A stretch of DNA of 64,000 bases from Oceaniferula marina. Its GTDB lineage: Bacteria > Verrucomicrobiota > Verrucomicrobiia > Verrucomicrobiales > Akkermansiaceae. The notes beneath the pieces are model-generated. The model ran no database searches and was not told the DNA's origin. It saw nothing but the letters and a program-made list of their open reading frames with translations. Location of the stretch: positions 186,001-250,000 of the forward strand of contig NZ_JACBAZ010000001.1 in the NCBI RefSeq assembly GCF_013391475.1, in the 5' to 3' direction. Of the stretch, positions 25,140 through 34,554 are shown piece by piece (positions within the stretch are counted from its first letter, which is position 1; every line of letters begins with the position of its first letter). Both the position numbers and the translations under genes were made by a program.

Positions 25140-27656
25140 ATGAATCCATTTTTTCTCAGTCTTGTTTTAGCCGCTTTTTCAGCAGGAGTGATTTTTTCAG
25201 CTCCGGACAAGGCTGATTTTTACGTCTCACCTCGTGGAGATGACTCCAATGATGGAAGTCTGGCCTCACCATTCCTTACGCTGGACCAGGCTCGGTTGGC
25301 TGTCCGTCAGCTTAAAAAGAAACAGAGAGCGGGGGAGATTACTGTCTATTTGCGTGAAGGGGTATATCGCTTCGATCGAACGCTCACTTTTGACCTGCAC
25401 GATAGTGGCAGTAAGGATCTGGCCATTACCTATGCATCTTATCCCGGAGAAACAGCGGTGATCAACGGGTCAAAACCTATTCGAAATTGGACGAAGCTAA
25501 AGGCCCCGAAGATACTCCCGGAGAGGGTTCGCCATCTAAGCGACCAGGTGTGGGTGTATGAGCACCCGGACTTGAAAAAAGACTGGTATGTGAGTCACTT
25601 GTTTCAGGGCGATCGAATGCTACCTCGTTCCCGCCAGGGGTTTACTTACGACAACCCATACTATGCTGAACCCGGAAAATCGAGAGCTGCGCCCAAGTTC
25701 AGAAAACTCACGCCAGAGGAAATACAAAATCAAGATTATTACAGCAAAAGCAGATCTGAACTTGTGCGTAAGGGAGTTAAAGGTGACGGGAAAGGCCGCT
25801 TTGAAGTCAGCGAACTTTGCGCCTATTTGTTTTACCCGAAAGGTGCGATTCGCCAGTGGCACAACTTGGAGGATATCGAATTGTTTTTGTTTACCCGGGC
25901 GGAATGGTTGCATGAGATTCGAGGACTCCAGTCGGTTGATCCTGAAAACCGCCGTGCGTTTTTTGATTTTCCTTCGAAATTTTCCACTGAGATGCGTCGC
26001 TGGCGAATGACGCATCCTGAGAAATACCCTTACGAATTTTTTGTTGAAAATGCCATTGATTACATGGACGAGCCCGGGGAATGGTGTGTGAACAGCAAAA
26101 CAGGAACTCTTTACATGCTGTCGGACTCCCGGCCTGTAGGTGTTGAGGCGGGGTACTTAACCGAACTCATCAAAGTTGAGGGGGAGGTTGAAGGTGTAGC
26201 CGAGGGAGCGTACAAGCCAGGCTTTGAGGATGTCCCCGTTCAGAATCTTCATTTTAAGAACCTTTCGTTTGCCAAGGGGAATGGTTACCGTGAACGTCGG
26301 CAAAACCTCTACACGCATGTCGCTTACGATTTGTATGACAGCCCTTCGGCGATGGTTCGGTTCCGCGGTGCTCAAAACTGTTCGATCTCTGGCTGCGAAT
26401 TGAGCCATGGCGGGGGATCTGGTATTCGGCTAGATCTTTACGCCCAGAAGAATGTGGTCAAAAATAACAATGTGCATCACCTGGGGCGTGCGGGCATCAC
26501 TCTGATCGGTTACACTCCGGGTTTGAAGGATGTAAACCGAAACAATGTCGTGTATAACAACCATGTTTATATGATTGGCCAGACGCAGCTTTCATCACTT
26601 GGTATTGGGGTGATTCAAAGTGGACGCAACCATGTTACTCATAATACAGTGCATGATTTTCCATTCATGGGAATTGCGACACTTGGTCACTGGACATTCA
26701 AGACGAGCATGGCACTCAACGGTCAACTTTGGGGGGGAGAGCAGGGGTTTGAGCGTCCAGGATTCAGCTCGATTTTACGTCAACCTGAAATGAAGAAACG
26801 GGGGGGAGGGCTCTATGATTATCTCCATTCCCGGGAAAACCTGATCGAATACAATGAGATGTATCGTGGCTGTTACGCTCTGGGCGATGTAAACCCGATG
26901 TATATCAATACCTGTGGCGGAAAGAATGTGATTCGTCGTAATTTTGCTCACGATTCGATCAGCCACAGTCATATCGGAACTGCGTTTCGAACGGATGGTG
27001 GTTCGATTGATAATATCATGGAAGAAAACGTTGCTTATAACTGCGTCGGGGGAATCGTGGTTAAAAGTAAGGGGAATCAGTATACGAACAATTTTATTGT
27101 GGCTGATGACCCAGCCGCTGGACAGCGTCAGGGGTTGCTCAAGATGATTGTTCATCAACCCCAGAAGGTATTTCAGACGCGAACCCACCGCAATGTAATC
27201 TACACAACTTTACCAGTGCGTGGCCGTAACGTAAAGTTCCCAACACTCAGGCATTGGTTCCCGCTGATCTCTGTCAGAATGCAGAATAGTGCAGGAAATA
27301 AAGATGAGATCGCCGCAGTAGAAAAACAACAGGATCCAGCGAGGATGAATAGGAATATTTTCTTCAGTACAAAAGGGAGGCCCGGAAAGCTGCCTCCCAT
27401 TGTCGGACCGCACTCTGCTTTTCTTGACCCACAGTTTCGTGACGTGAAAAACTATGACTTCACGATTCAGAACAAAACCTTACTTGAAAGATATAAGATC
27501 AAACAGATCGATGTGTCAAAGATCGGTTTGACCCGGGAGTTCCCGAAGAGATTTAGGAAATACCGACTGAATGACGGAAGCGTCAGATCGGTCAGGGTGA
27601 GCCATTGTCCAAAGTACAGAGCTCCCCATAAGAAGTCATTCACAATACTCAAATGA
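25140..27656 (+). CDS. Secreted right-handed parallel beta-helix glycosidase-like protein
   Basis: 838 residues, signal peptide MNPFFLSLVLAAFSAGVIFSA. The start of the mature protein, FYVSPRGDDSNDGSLASPFL, then TLDQARLAVRQL and YLREGVYRFDRTL, is typical of large beta-helix enzymes such as GH141 fucosidase-type and pectate-lyase-like proteins. Repeated helix rungs are visible (NVVYNNHVYMIGQ, NHVTHNTVHDFPFMG, NLIEYNEMYRG, NVIRRNFAHDS, NIMEENVAYNC). A GH141 fucosidase would suit the L-fucose enzymes at 62132-63993, but the family is my guess. Overlaps the next gene by 4 bp (ATGA). Confidence 0.8.
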   Translation: MNPFFLSLVLAAFSAGVIFSAPDKADFYVSPRGDDSNDGSLASPFLTLDQARLAVRQLKKKQRAGEITVYLREGVYRFDRTLTFDLHDSGSKDLAITYASYPGETAVINGSKPIRNWTKLKAPKILPERVRHLSDQVWVYEHPDLKKDWYVSHLFQGDRMLPRSRQGFTYDNPYYAEPGKSRAAPKFRKLTPEEIQNQDYYSKSRSELVRKGVKGDGKGRFEVSELCAYLFYPKGAIRQWHNLEDIELFLFTRAEWLHEIRGLQSVDPENRRAFFDFPSKFSTEMRRWRMTHPEKYPYEFFVENAIDYMDEPGEWCVNSKTGTLYMLSDSRPVGVEAGYLTELIKVEGEVEGVAEGAYKPGFEDVPVQNLHFKNLSFAKGNGYRERRQNLYTHVAYDLYDSPSAMVRFRGAQNCSISGCELSHGGGSGIRLDLYAQKNVVKNNNVHHLGRAGITLIGYTPGLKDVNRNNVVYNNHVYMIGQTQLSSLGIGVIQSGRNHVTHNTVHDFPFMGIATLGHWTFKTSMALNGQLWGGEQGFERPGFSSILRQPEMKKRGGGLYDYLHSRENLIEYNEMYRGCYALGDVNPMYINTCGGKNVIRRNFAHDSISHSHIGTAFRTDGGSIDNIMEENVAYNCVGGIVVKSKGNQYTNNFIVADDPAAGQRQGLLKMIVHQPQKVFQTRTHRNVIYTTLPVRGRNVKFPTLRHWFPLISVRMQNSAGNKDEIAAVEKQQDPARMNRNIFFSTKGRPGKLPPIVGPHSAFLDPQFRDVKNYDFTIQNKTLLERYKIKQIDVSKIGLTREFPKRFRKYRLNDGSVRSVRVSHCPKYRAPHKKSFTILK

Positions 27657-29167
27657 ATAGGATGAAGATATTACCCATACTGATAAGTGTCTGTTGTGTT
27701 GCCTCAGTGTATGCAGAGGTCACCATGCCCGAAGTATTTGCAGACCATATGGTATTGCAGCGCAATCAAAAGGTGAATGTCTTTGGCAAAGCATCGCCTG
27801 ATGAAAAAGTAAGTGTCGAATTTGCTGGGCAAAGGGTCACGGCAAGAGCTGATAAACAAGGGAAGTGGATCATTCAGCTACTGCCCATGAAGGCCTCGGC
27901 CCAGGGCAGGAAATTGCTTGTCAAGGGGGAGAATACCTTGGTCTTTGAGGATGTTCTTGTTGGTGAGGTCTGGCATGCCAATGGCCAATCCAATATGGCG
28001 TGGCCGTTAAAAGCGATGCGAGGTTTGGCGAAGCCCTATTTGGACAAGGCGGATGAACTGAATATCCGCTTCTATAACCGACAACGGCAACTGTCACCCA
28101 AACCGGTCTACAATGAGAAACAGCTCGAGATTTCGAAAAATAAAAAACTGTATGTCGGAGGATGGGAAATAGGTTCAAAACAAACGGCTCCGAACTTTTC
28201 AGCCGTGGCGTATATCTTTGCTCAAGCGATGTATAGGGAATTGAACGTTCCGATTGGTATCTTGCACACCGCAGCTGGAGGCTCACCTACGGAGGCGTTT
28301 ATTTCTCATGACACCTTGATGGCGAACAAGCGCACTGCTGCCTTGGTCCGGGGTTGGCCATATTCCAAGGAGTGCAGCACGCCACAGGCGAAAAATAATT
28401 TTAAGAATGTCCTCAAACCAGGAGAGAAGATCAAATTTGGTCAATTTGAGTATCATCATCCGTGGGAGCCGAGTATTCTTTTTGATTTGGGAGTGGCTCC
28501 TTTGATTCCTTATACGATCCACGGCGCGATATGGTATCAGGGTGAAACGAACCAGAAAAACCCGGATTTACACAATTTGCTTTTTCCGATGATGATCAAC
28601 GATTGGAGGCAGCATTGGGGATTGGGCGATTTTCCGTTTTACTACGTTCAATTGCCTTCAGTGGATCGCCCCACCTGGCCGCTTTTCCGTGATGGACAAC
28701 GTCTGACTCTGAAGAAAATGAAAAATATCGGGATGGCCGTGACCATTGATACCGGAGATTCGAGAAATAAGAAAAACGTACATCCCGCAGATAAAATGGA
28801 AGTTGGGGAGCGCCTAGCTTATCTAGCCATTCAAAATAACTTCAAAGGCAACAAGGTTCAGGCAACGGGTCCTTTGATTCAGTCCGCTCGAGTTGATGGC
28901 AAGTTGGTCCAACTGCATTTTAACTATGCTCAGGGATTAAAATCTGTGGATGGAGAACCCTTACGTTATTTTGAGCTCGCTGGAGCAGACGGTCAATATC
29001 AAGCCGCTGAAGCGACGATCAAAGGAGGGCGCATTCATTTGAAGAGTAAGGTCAAAGCTCCTAAGTCTGTTCGATATGGCTGGCTGCCATTTCCAGACCC
29101 ACGACCGAATTTGGTGAATACGCTTGGACATGCAGCCTCTCCGTTCGAGATCGAAATTACCGATTGA
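27653..29167 (+). CDS. Sialate O-acetylesterase-like SGNH hydrolase
   Basis: 504 residues, signal peptide near MKILPILISVCCVASVYAE (first Met at 27653, second at 27662). Family hallmarks: MPEVFADHMVLQRNQKVNVF start, NGQSNM (catalytic Ser), HTAAGGSPTEAF and WYQGETN. Such enzymes remove acetyl groups from sialic acids or from plant and algal polysaccharides. Gene starts within the stop of the beta-helix gene (ATGA overlap), so the two are translationally coupled, suggesting they act on the same glycan. With sialidase-like genes on both sides, sialate or an acetylated fucose-type unit are candidate substrates. Confidence 0.85.
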   Translation: MNRMKILPILISVCCVASVYAEVTMPEVFADHMVLQRNQKVNVFGKASPDEKVSVEFAGQRVTARADKQGKWIIQLLPMKASAQGRKLLVKGENTLVFEDVLVGEVWHANGQSNMAWPLKAMRGLAKPYLDKADELNIRFYNRQRQLSPKPVYNEKQLEISKNKKLYVGGWEIGSKQTAPNFSAVAYIFAQAMYRELNVPIGILHTAAGGSPTEAFISHDTLMANKRTAALVRGWPYSKECSTPQAKNNFKNVLKPGEKIKFGQFEYHHPWEPSILFDLGVAPLIPYTIHGAIWYQGETNQKNPDLHNLLFPMMINDWRQHWGLGDFPFYYVQLPSVDRPTWPLFRDGQRLTLKKMKNIGMAVTIDTGDSRNKKNVHPADKMEVGERLAYLAIQNNFKGNKVQATGPLIQSARVDGKLVQLHFNYAQGLKSVDGEPLRYFELAGADGQYQAAEATIKGGRIHLKSKVKAPKSVRYGWLPFPDPRPNLVNTLGHAASPFEIEITD

Positions 29168-29239
29168 TGAGAATGACGGGCCCGCGTCCATGATGCCGGA
29201 TGATAGGATTGCTGATCGACCACCATAGCAGTTGACTTT

Positions 29240-30505
29240 ATGAAGACATTGATACCTTTTTACGTAGTAATCGGCACGCTTTTGCCTGTGGGAGTATTAC
29301 CTTCCCAAGCCAAGGAGCATGAGCCGGAAAAACCGCTCCGGGGAGTGGAAGATGTGTTTCTCGCTGGAATTACACAACTTGAAGAAGTTCCAGATTCAAA
29401 GACACGATACGGTCAATTTCGTGAACCCGGGGTGATTGTGACCAAATCAGGTCGGCTGGTCGTGATCACTCAGGCTAGAGATCATTCAAAATGGCCGGAC
29501 CGTTCAGGTCAGGATTTGGCGATTCGGTGGTCGGATAACCTTGGCAAGGATTGGAGTAAAGCCCATAGGATCGCGGAACATGGAAATCATTCCATTTGTC
29601 CGCAGAGTGTGGTTTATGACCGGCAGAAAGATGTGTTGCATGTCCTATATAACGTTCACCACTGGGATTTTTCCGTTGGTAGATCCGGATACAAGGAACT
29701 CAAGAAAGCCGGGAAGGTCGTTAAGGATAATTGCAAGCAGTACCATATTCAGAGCGGCGACGGTGGTGAGACTTGGACTGAGCCCCGCGATATTTCGGCA
29801 ATGATGCAGTCGAACCAGACTGTGGTCGTTTTTGGTTCGGGTAGGGGGATTCAATTACAACATGGTCCCCATCAAGGACGACTGGTGATTTCAGGAGGGA
29901 CTCGATATCCCAAGTGGGGAAATAACGCTTTTTACTCCGACGATCATGGTAAAACCTGGAAGGTGAGCGAGCGGGTTCCGAAACCTGACGGGGAAAAAAT
30001 TGGTGCCAGAAACGAAGCCAAAATAGCAGAGCTCCCCGATGGTAAGCTGGTCATGCATTGCCGTTCCATGCCGAGCAGGGTGCGGGCGTATTCGAAAGAC
30101 GGGGGCGCGACATGGTCTCCTTACCAATGGGACCGAGGAGTTGCCATGGCGAGTTGCAATGGCGCGTTGATCAGCCACAGGGACCCTGAATCTGGCAAGC
30201 ATTATTTAGTGGCGGCTGGACCAGCAGGACCCGGACGTATGAATGGAATGGTTTGGATCAGCGAGGATGGAGGCCAGACCTGGCCATACCGGAAGCTGCT
30301 CATTCCCAGGTCGATAGCCTATGCCAGTATGGCATCATTGCCGGATGGTAGCATTGCGATGGTGTATGAGTCGGAAGTCTATTTGCACGGCAGCTACAAA
30401 CACCTCCGGATGTTGAAGTTCAAGGTGTCGGATGTATTGGGGCATTCGGACCCGATGCCTAAGGATCGGTTTGACCCCAACGAGGGGACATACACGAACC
30501 CTTGA
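29240..30505 (+). CDS. Secreted sialidase-like BNR-repeat protein (REP variant)
   Basis: 421 residues with signal peptide MKTLIPFYVVIGTLLPVGVL...A. First-blade motif FREPGV (Arg kept, Glu for Ile), then WSDNLGKDW, QSGDGGETW, YSDDHGKTW, YSKDGGATW and ISEDGGQTW Asp boxes; GARNEAKIAELPDGKL supplies the conserved Glu region. Third member of the REP subgroup with 20048 and 21256, sharing WPDRSGQDLAIRWSD with WPERSGQDLVVRYSD of the former. Separated by 72 bp from the esterase upstream and by 111 bp from the next gene, so weaker coupling here. Confidence 0.82.
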   Translation: MKTLIPFYVVIGTLLPVGVLPSQAKEHEPEKPLRGVEDVFLAGITQLEEVPDSKTRYGQFREPGVIVTKSGRLVVITQARDHSKWPDRSGQDLAIRWSDNLGKDWSKAHRIAEHGNHSICPQSVVYDRQKDVLHVLYNVHHWDFSVGRSGYKELKKAGKVVKDNCKQYHIQSGDGGETWTEPRDISAMMQSNQTVVVFGSGRGIQLQHGPHQGRLVISGGTRYPKWGNNAFYSDDHGKTWKVSERVPKPDGEKIGARNEAKIAELPDGKLVMHCRSMPSRVRAYSKDGGATWSPYQWDRGVAMASCNGALISHRDPESGKHYLVAAGPAGPGRMNGMVWISEDGGQTWPYRKLLIPRSIAYASMASLPDGSIAMVYESEVYLHGSYKHLRMLKFKVSDVLGHSDPMPKDRFDPNEGTYTNP

Positions 30506-30616
30506 TTCACGGAAAGAATTTCAGACTAACACGAAGGTGAATCGATAACGAACATATGTGACGCGTGGTGGTCACGTTTAAGCCAACAACTAGAAATATA
30601 GCCAATCAATCCAACA

Positions 30617-31384
30617 ATGACTTTTAACTGCCTATCTAAAAACCGCTTCATCAGCAGGGCTGCTATTTTCTTTTTTGCTGTATCATTGTGTCTGAACGCC
30701 CAGGAAGGAATCATTACTCCGGGTAAACCCAAAAGAGGAAACCGCCACCCCGCATTTGCCAAGGTGGTGGATGACCCAAGCCTGCCGCGCGTTCTTATCA
30801 TTGGTGATTCCATTTCGATTGGATACACGGCGCCCGTTCGCGCACAACTCGAGGGTGAGGCAAATGTACACCGGATCCGAGCCAATGCTGGTAACTCCGG
30901 TCGAGCCATTGGGAAATTGGATCATTGGCTCGATCCGAAAAACGGGGCTTGGGATGTGATTCATTTTAACTTTGGCTTGTGGGACTTGTGCTACCGGAGC
31001 CCTCAATCCAAAAACCAAGGGAACCGTGACAAGGTTCATGGCAAACTAACCCATGATATCCCAACCTATAGCAAGAATTTGGAGACCATTGTCAAGCGTT
31101 TGAAACAAACCGGTGCGACGTTGATTTTTGCCATGACCACCCCCGTGCCCAAGGGGGAGGCTGGTCGCAAGCTTGGTGATGATCTCCTCTACAATGAGGC
31201 AGCTCGAAAGGTGATGCAAAAGCATGGTGTGATCATCAATGACCTTTATGCTTTGGCGGCTCCATCGATGAAGCAGTGGGGCAAGGCTCCGGGTGATGTT
31301 CATTTCAAACCTCAAGGGTATGTGGCGCTCGGAAAACAAACTGCGGAGGTGATTCGTCGAACTCTCCCGAAAAAAACAAAGTAG
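30617..31384 (+). CDS. Secreted SGNH/GDSL-type esterase
   Basis: 255 residues, signal peptide ending near LCLNAQ. SGNH blocks in order: LIIGDSISIGYT (catalytic Ser), ANAGNSGRAIGKLD (Gly/Asn block), FNFGLWDL, and GDVHFKPQGY near the end with the Asp-His pair. Likely a carbohydrate acetyl- or acylesterase; other readings (lipase/lysophospholipase-like) are possible. The stop codon overlaps a possible GTG start of the following sulfatase by one base, which suggests cotranscription with it. Confidence 0.82.
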   Translation: MTFNCLSKNRFISRAAIFFFAVSLCLNAQEGIITPGKPKRGNRHPAFAKVVDDPSLPRVLIIGDSISIGYTAPVRAQLEGEANVHRIRANAGNSGRAIGKLDHWLDPKNGAWDVIHFNFGLWDLCYRSPQSKNQGNRDKVHGKLTHDIPTYSKNLETIVKRLKQTGATLIFAMTTPVPKGEAGRKLGDDLLYNEAARKVMQKHGVIINDLYALAAPSMKQWGKAPGDVHFKPQGYVALGKQTAEVIRRTLPKKTK

Positions 31385-31392
31385 TGAAAACC

Positions 31393-33159
31393 ATGATGAA
31401 ATCAAAGATATCCATTAGCTTGTTCCTTGGATTGGCTGTCATGCCTTTTTCGGTGTTGGCTGAGGGTCAGACACAGCCAACATCCCCCCGTCCCAATATC
31501 TTGTTCATTGCCTGTGATGACATGAATGATTGGGTGGGGTTTCTGAACGGGCATCCTGATACCATCACTCCTCACATGGATCGCCTGGCCAAGCGGGGCA
31601 TCGTGTTTGAGCGTGCCTATTGTGCTTCTCCGATTTGTGGGCCCTCGCGGGCGTCTGTCTTGACTGGTCTCAAACCTGAAACATCCGGAGTCTACAACAA
31701 CAAGGGGACATATGTCGATTATGTGCCTGATGCGGTCACTTTACCGAAATTCTTTAAGAACAACGGGTATCTCGTGATGGGGGCCGGCAAGATCAACCAC
31801 GCCATGGGTTGTGTGGTGCCGGATAACTACCATGAATTTGGACCGGATGCAGGCGCTATTGGGGGACCCTTCACCTGGGAGGAACTCAATATGAATCCCG
31901 GAAAAAAAGTGGAGCGTAAAGATATTGCCGGAATTTCTGATGAATTGCAGAGCGGGATTGTAAAGAATGTTTACCCTGGCAAGGAAATCGATCGCGGAAG
32001 CCTCAAGCATACATTGCCACTCAATGGAATTGATAATCGAACCGATCGCCCGGCGAATGGCTACAATACTTTTGACTGGGGGCCGGTTACGGTTGAGGAC
32101 GATGAAATGCCTGACGGGAAAATGGCATCCTGGGCGAAGAAAAAACTGGAAGCAAATTACACGGTCCCTTTTTTCATGGCCGTCGGCTTTTATCGACCAC
32201 ACCAACCATGGTACGCACCGCAGAAGTATTTCAAGCCATTTGAAGGCAAGCAACTTGCCCTACCTCCCACGCTGGCCAGGGATCTTGAGGATTGTGGTGA
32301 AGCTGCAAGGCAATACGCACACTATCCGTGGTCCGGGTCGTTTGCAACGGTACAGAAATACAATCAGTGGCAGGATGCCATCAGAGGGTACTTGGCTTCG
32401 ATCCACTTTGTGGATGCCCAGGTAGGGAGACTATTGGATGCCTTGGATGCGTCACCTTATGCTGACAATACAATTATTGTCCTCTGGTCTGATCATGGAT
32501 GGGAACTTGGCGAGAAAGAGCACTGGGGGAAACATAGCCCATGGGAGGGTTCCATGCGTGTTCCCATGATCATTGCTCCTCCGAAAAAGATGAATATTGC
32601 CTCAGGTAGAAGCAAGGGACTGGCCTCTCTTTTGGATCTCTATCCTACTTTAGCCGACCTTTGCGGGCTGTCTGTTCCCAAGGAACTGGACGGGAAGTCA
32701 CTTAAGCCCGTCATTGAGGGAGCCTCAGAGCGTGTGCGCGATCACATTGTCACATCCCTTGGGCGTTCAACATTTTGCATTCGGCAGGGAGATCGTAAGC
32801 TGATCCGATACTATGACGGTTCCGAGGAATACTATGACCTGGAGAAGGATCCGAATGAGTTCACCAATTTGATTACAGACGCCGCGCGAATGAAAGAAAT
32901 TGAAGTGCTGCGCCAACTTGCTCCAGAGGATCAACGCTACCTTCGATTGATTCGATATGGGCAATACAAAGCGGTTGTCGATAAACATGGAAAGATGGAG
33001 TTATTCGATATGCTTCATCCTAAAAGTGGAATTGGTGAGCATACGGAAGTATCCAAATCCAAACCCGAGATGGTTAATAAGATCAAAAGCTATCTCAAGC
33101 AATATACTGGGAACGAACGTTATCTGACCATCCCTGAAACCCATTCGAAAAGCGAATGA
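31393..33159 (+). CDS. Secreted sulfatase, iduronate-2-sulfatase-like
   Basis: 588 residues from ATG 31393 (MMKSKISISLFLGLAVMPFSVLAEG); a GTG at 31384 overlaps the preceding stop. Motifs: ILFIACDDMNDWVGFLNG, Cys82 in ICGPSRASVLTGLKPETSG (formylglycine site, CxPSR), GAGKINHAM, FFMAVGFYRPHQPWYAP and IIVLWSDHGWELGEKEHWGKH. Same subgroup as 16496. Longer than usual by a C-terminal stretch (MELFDMLHPKSGIGE...). Extracytoplasmic. Substrate likely a sulfated uronic acid or related sugar, by family only. Confidence 0.88.
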   Translation: MMKSKISISLFLGLAVMPFSVLAEGQTQPTSPRPNILFIACDDMNDWVGFLNGHPDTITPHMDRLAKRGIVFERAYCASPICGPSRASVLTGLKPETSGVYNNKGTYVDYVPDAVTLPKFFKNNGYLVMGAGKINHAMGCVVPDNYHEFGPDAGAIGGPFTWEELNMNPGKKVERKDIAGISDELQSGIVKNVYPGKEIDRGSLKHTLPLNGIDNRTDRPANGYNTFDWGPVTVEDDEMPDGKMASWAKKKLEANYTVPFFMAVGFYRPHQPWYAPQKYFKPFEGKQLALPPTLARDLEDCGEAARQYAHYPWSGSFATVQKYNQWQDAIRGYLASIHFVDAQVGRLLDALDASPYADNTIIVLWSDHGWELGEKEHWGKHSPWEGSMRVPMIIAPPKKMNIASGRSKGLASLLDLYPTLADLCGLSVPKELDGKSLKPVIEGASERVRDHIVTSLGRSTFCIRQGDRKLIRYYDGSEEYYDLEKDPNEFTNLITDAARMKEIEVLRQLAPEDQRYLRLIRYGQYKAVVDKHGKMELFDMLHPKSGIGEHTEVSKSKPEMVNKIKSYLKQYTGNERYLTIPETHSKSE

Positions 33160-33318
33160 TGGATCTTGGACGTCAGAGCTTGGGCTGGTCTTTTATAGGG
33201 CCGGTTTGTTTTCCTTAGCTTTGCAGCGGATTGTGCTAGCCTTGCATTTCGATTGATTCCAGCTGACGACACTTTCTTTGTTAACTGGAACGTTTAGCCC
33301 TACGATAGAATAAAGAAA

Positions 33319-34554
33319 ATGAAGATATTTGCGACTGCATTGATGTGTTTGGTTCCTCTTGTTGTTGGTGCCCAAGAGAAGAAGTCGAAGCCGACATGGA
33401 AGGATTACCGAGCTGCTCGTGATGGTATGCCCTATACCCGTCTTGCCGAAGGGGTGGAGGGGCAGATGATCATGAAGGCTGGCACGATGATCTCGGATTA
33501 CAATATCCAGGGGACATTTCAGCCGAGTTTTACAGTTGCTGCGAATGGTGACTACCTGGTTTTTACCCAGGGGCGTATTGACTCGGATGCGGATAAAGCC
33601 CCCAAGGTGCTGTTGATGGTTCGAAGCCGTGATGGTGGGAAAACCTGGAGTCCACCTACGATTATAGCCAAGCCCAAAGGGTCGTTTTTCTGTGTCAATA
33701 GTTTTACGGATTCCAAGACCGGGCAAATTCATGTGCTGTTCAAGAATAACAAGGCGTGGCAGATTACGAGTCACGACAACGGGAATACCTGGTCGGACTG
33801 GGATTCAAAGGATGTGAGTAAAGGTTTTGGTATCGGGTCGGAAATCTGGAACCAGAAACGGGTGAACAGTAATATCTTTCTTGGGCAGGCGATCAAACTT
33901 GCGAACGGTGAGAAGAATGGTCGCATTGTGTTAGGTGGTATTCATAAATACAATAAAGTGGATAAATGCCCGGTTGCCGTCTGGAGTGATGACCAAGGGG
34001 TGACATGGCAACATGGAGAGGGTGTTCCTGATTTTACAAGTCATCGAGGGATGAGTGAACCTGCGGTGGTAGAGCTAAGTGACGGGCGCTTGATGATCAT
34101 CACTCGTGATGGGGAGCGCATAAAACGGCGTTATAGCATCAGTCAGGATTTTGGACAGAGCTGGGGGCCTATTCTCAAAGCCGAGGATCTTCCGGCTCCA
34201 GGGTGTTTCGGTAGTGTTTGTTCTGCTACGGTGGAGATTGATGGGAAAAAACAGCATGTTCTTTTGTTCGCATCACCTGCGAACAAGAAACGCAGGGATG
34301 GAAGAGTTTATTATAGCCTGGATGATGGTAAGCATTGGAAAAACAAGGCACTCGATAAAGGCTTGTTTTCTTATTCTACGATTACACATGTGCCAGAAAC
34401 GAATGCAGACGGATCGTTTGTTGTTTGCTACACAAAAGGCTGGCATGGATCCCGTGGAATCTATTTCGTAAAGCTCAAACTCGACTGGCTGTTCGCCGAT
34501 GAACCGAAAGCACCTGGTCCTCCAGACCAAGCATCCGAAATTCAACTACGATGA
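33319..34554 (+). CDS. Secreted sialidase-like BNR-repeat protein lacking the RIP arginine
   Basis: 411 residues, signal peptide MKIFATALMCLVPLVVGAQ. Asp boxes RSRDGGKTW, TSHDNGNTW, WSDDQGVTW, ISQDFGQSW and YSLDDGKHW. At the first blade the sequence is QPSFTVAANGDYLVFTQGR instead of RIP or REP, so the first triad arginine is missing. It may be a divergent glycosidase, a lyase-like or a binding protein of the propeller fold. Overlaps the next gene by 4 bp (ATGA), indicating a paired function with the probable TIM-barrel protein that follows. Confidence 0.78.
   Translation: MKIFATALMCLVPLVVGAQEKKSKPTWKDYRAARDGMPYTRLAEGVEGQMIMKAGTMISDYNIQGTFQPSFTVAANGDYLVFTQGRIDSDADKAPKVLLMVRSRDGGKTWSPPTIIAKPKGSFFCVNSFTDSKTGQIHVLFKNNKAWQITSHDNGNTWSDWDSKDVSKGFGIGSEIWNQKRVNSNIFLGQAIKLANGEKNGRIVLGGIHKYNKVDKCPVAVWSDDQGVTWQHGEGVPDFTSHRGMSEPAVVELSDGRLMIITRDGERIKRRYSISQDFGQSWGPILKAEDLPAPGCFGSVCSATVEIDGKKQHVLLFASPANKKRRDGRVYYSLDDGKHWKNKALDKGLFSYSTITHVPETNADGSFVVCYTKGWHGSRGIYFVKLKLDWLFADEPKAPGPPDQASEIQLR

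Noticed and set aside
33160-33318. Possible small gene or RNA between the sulfatase and the sialidase-like gene
   Set aside because: Only a weak GGCTGGTC/GGGCCGGTT pairing is visible; long antisense frame here is a shadow.
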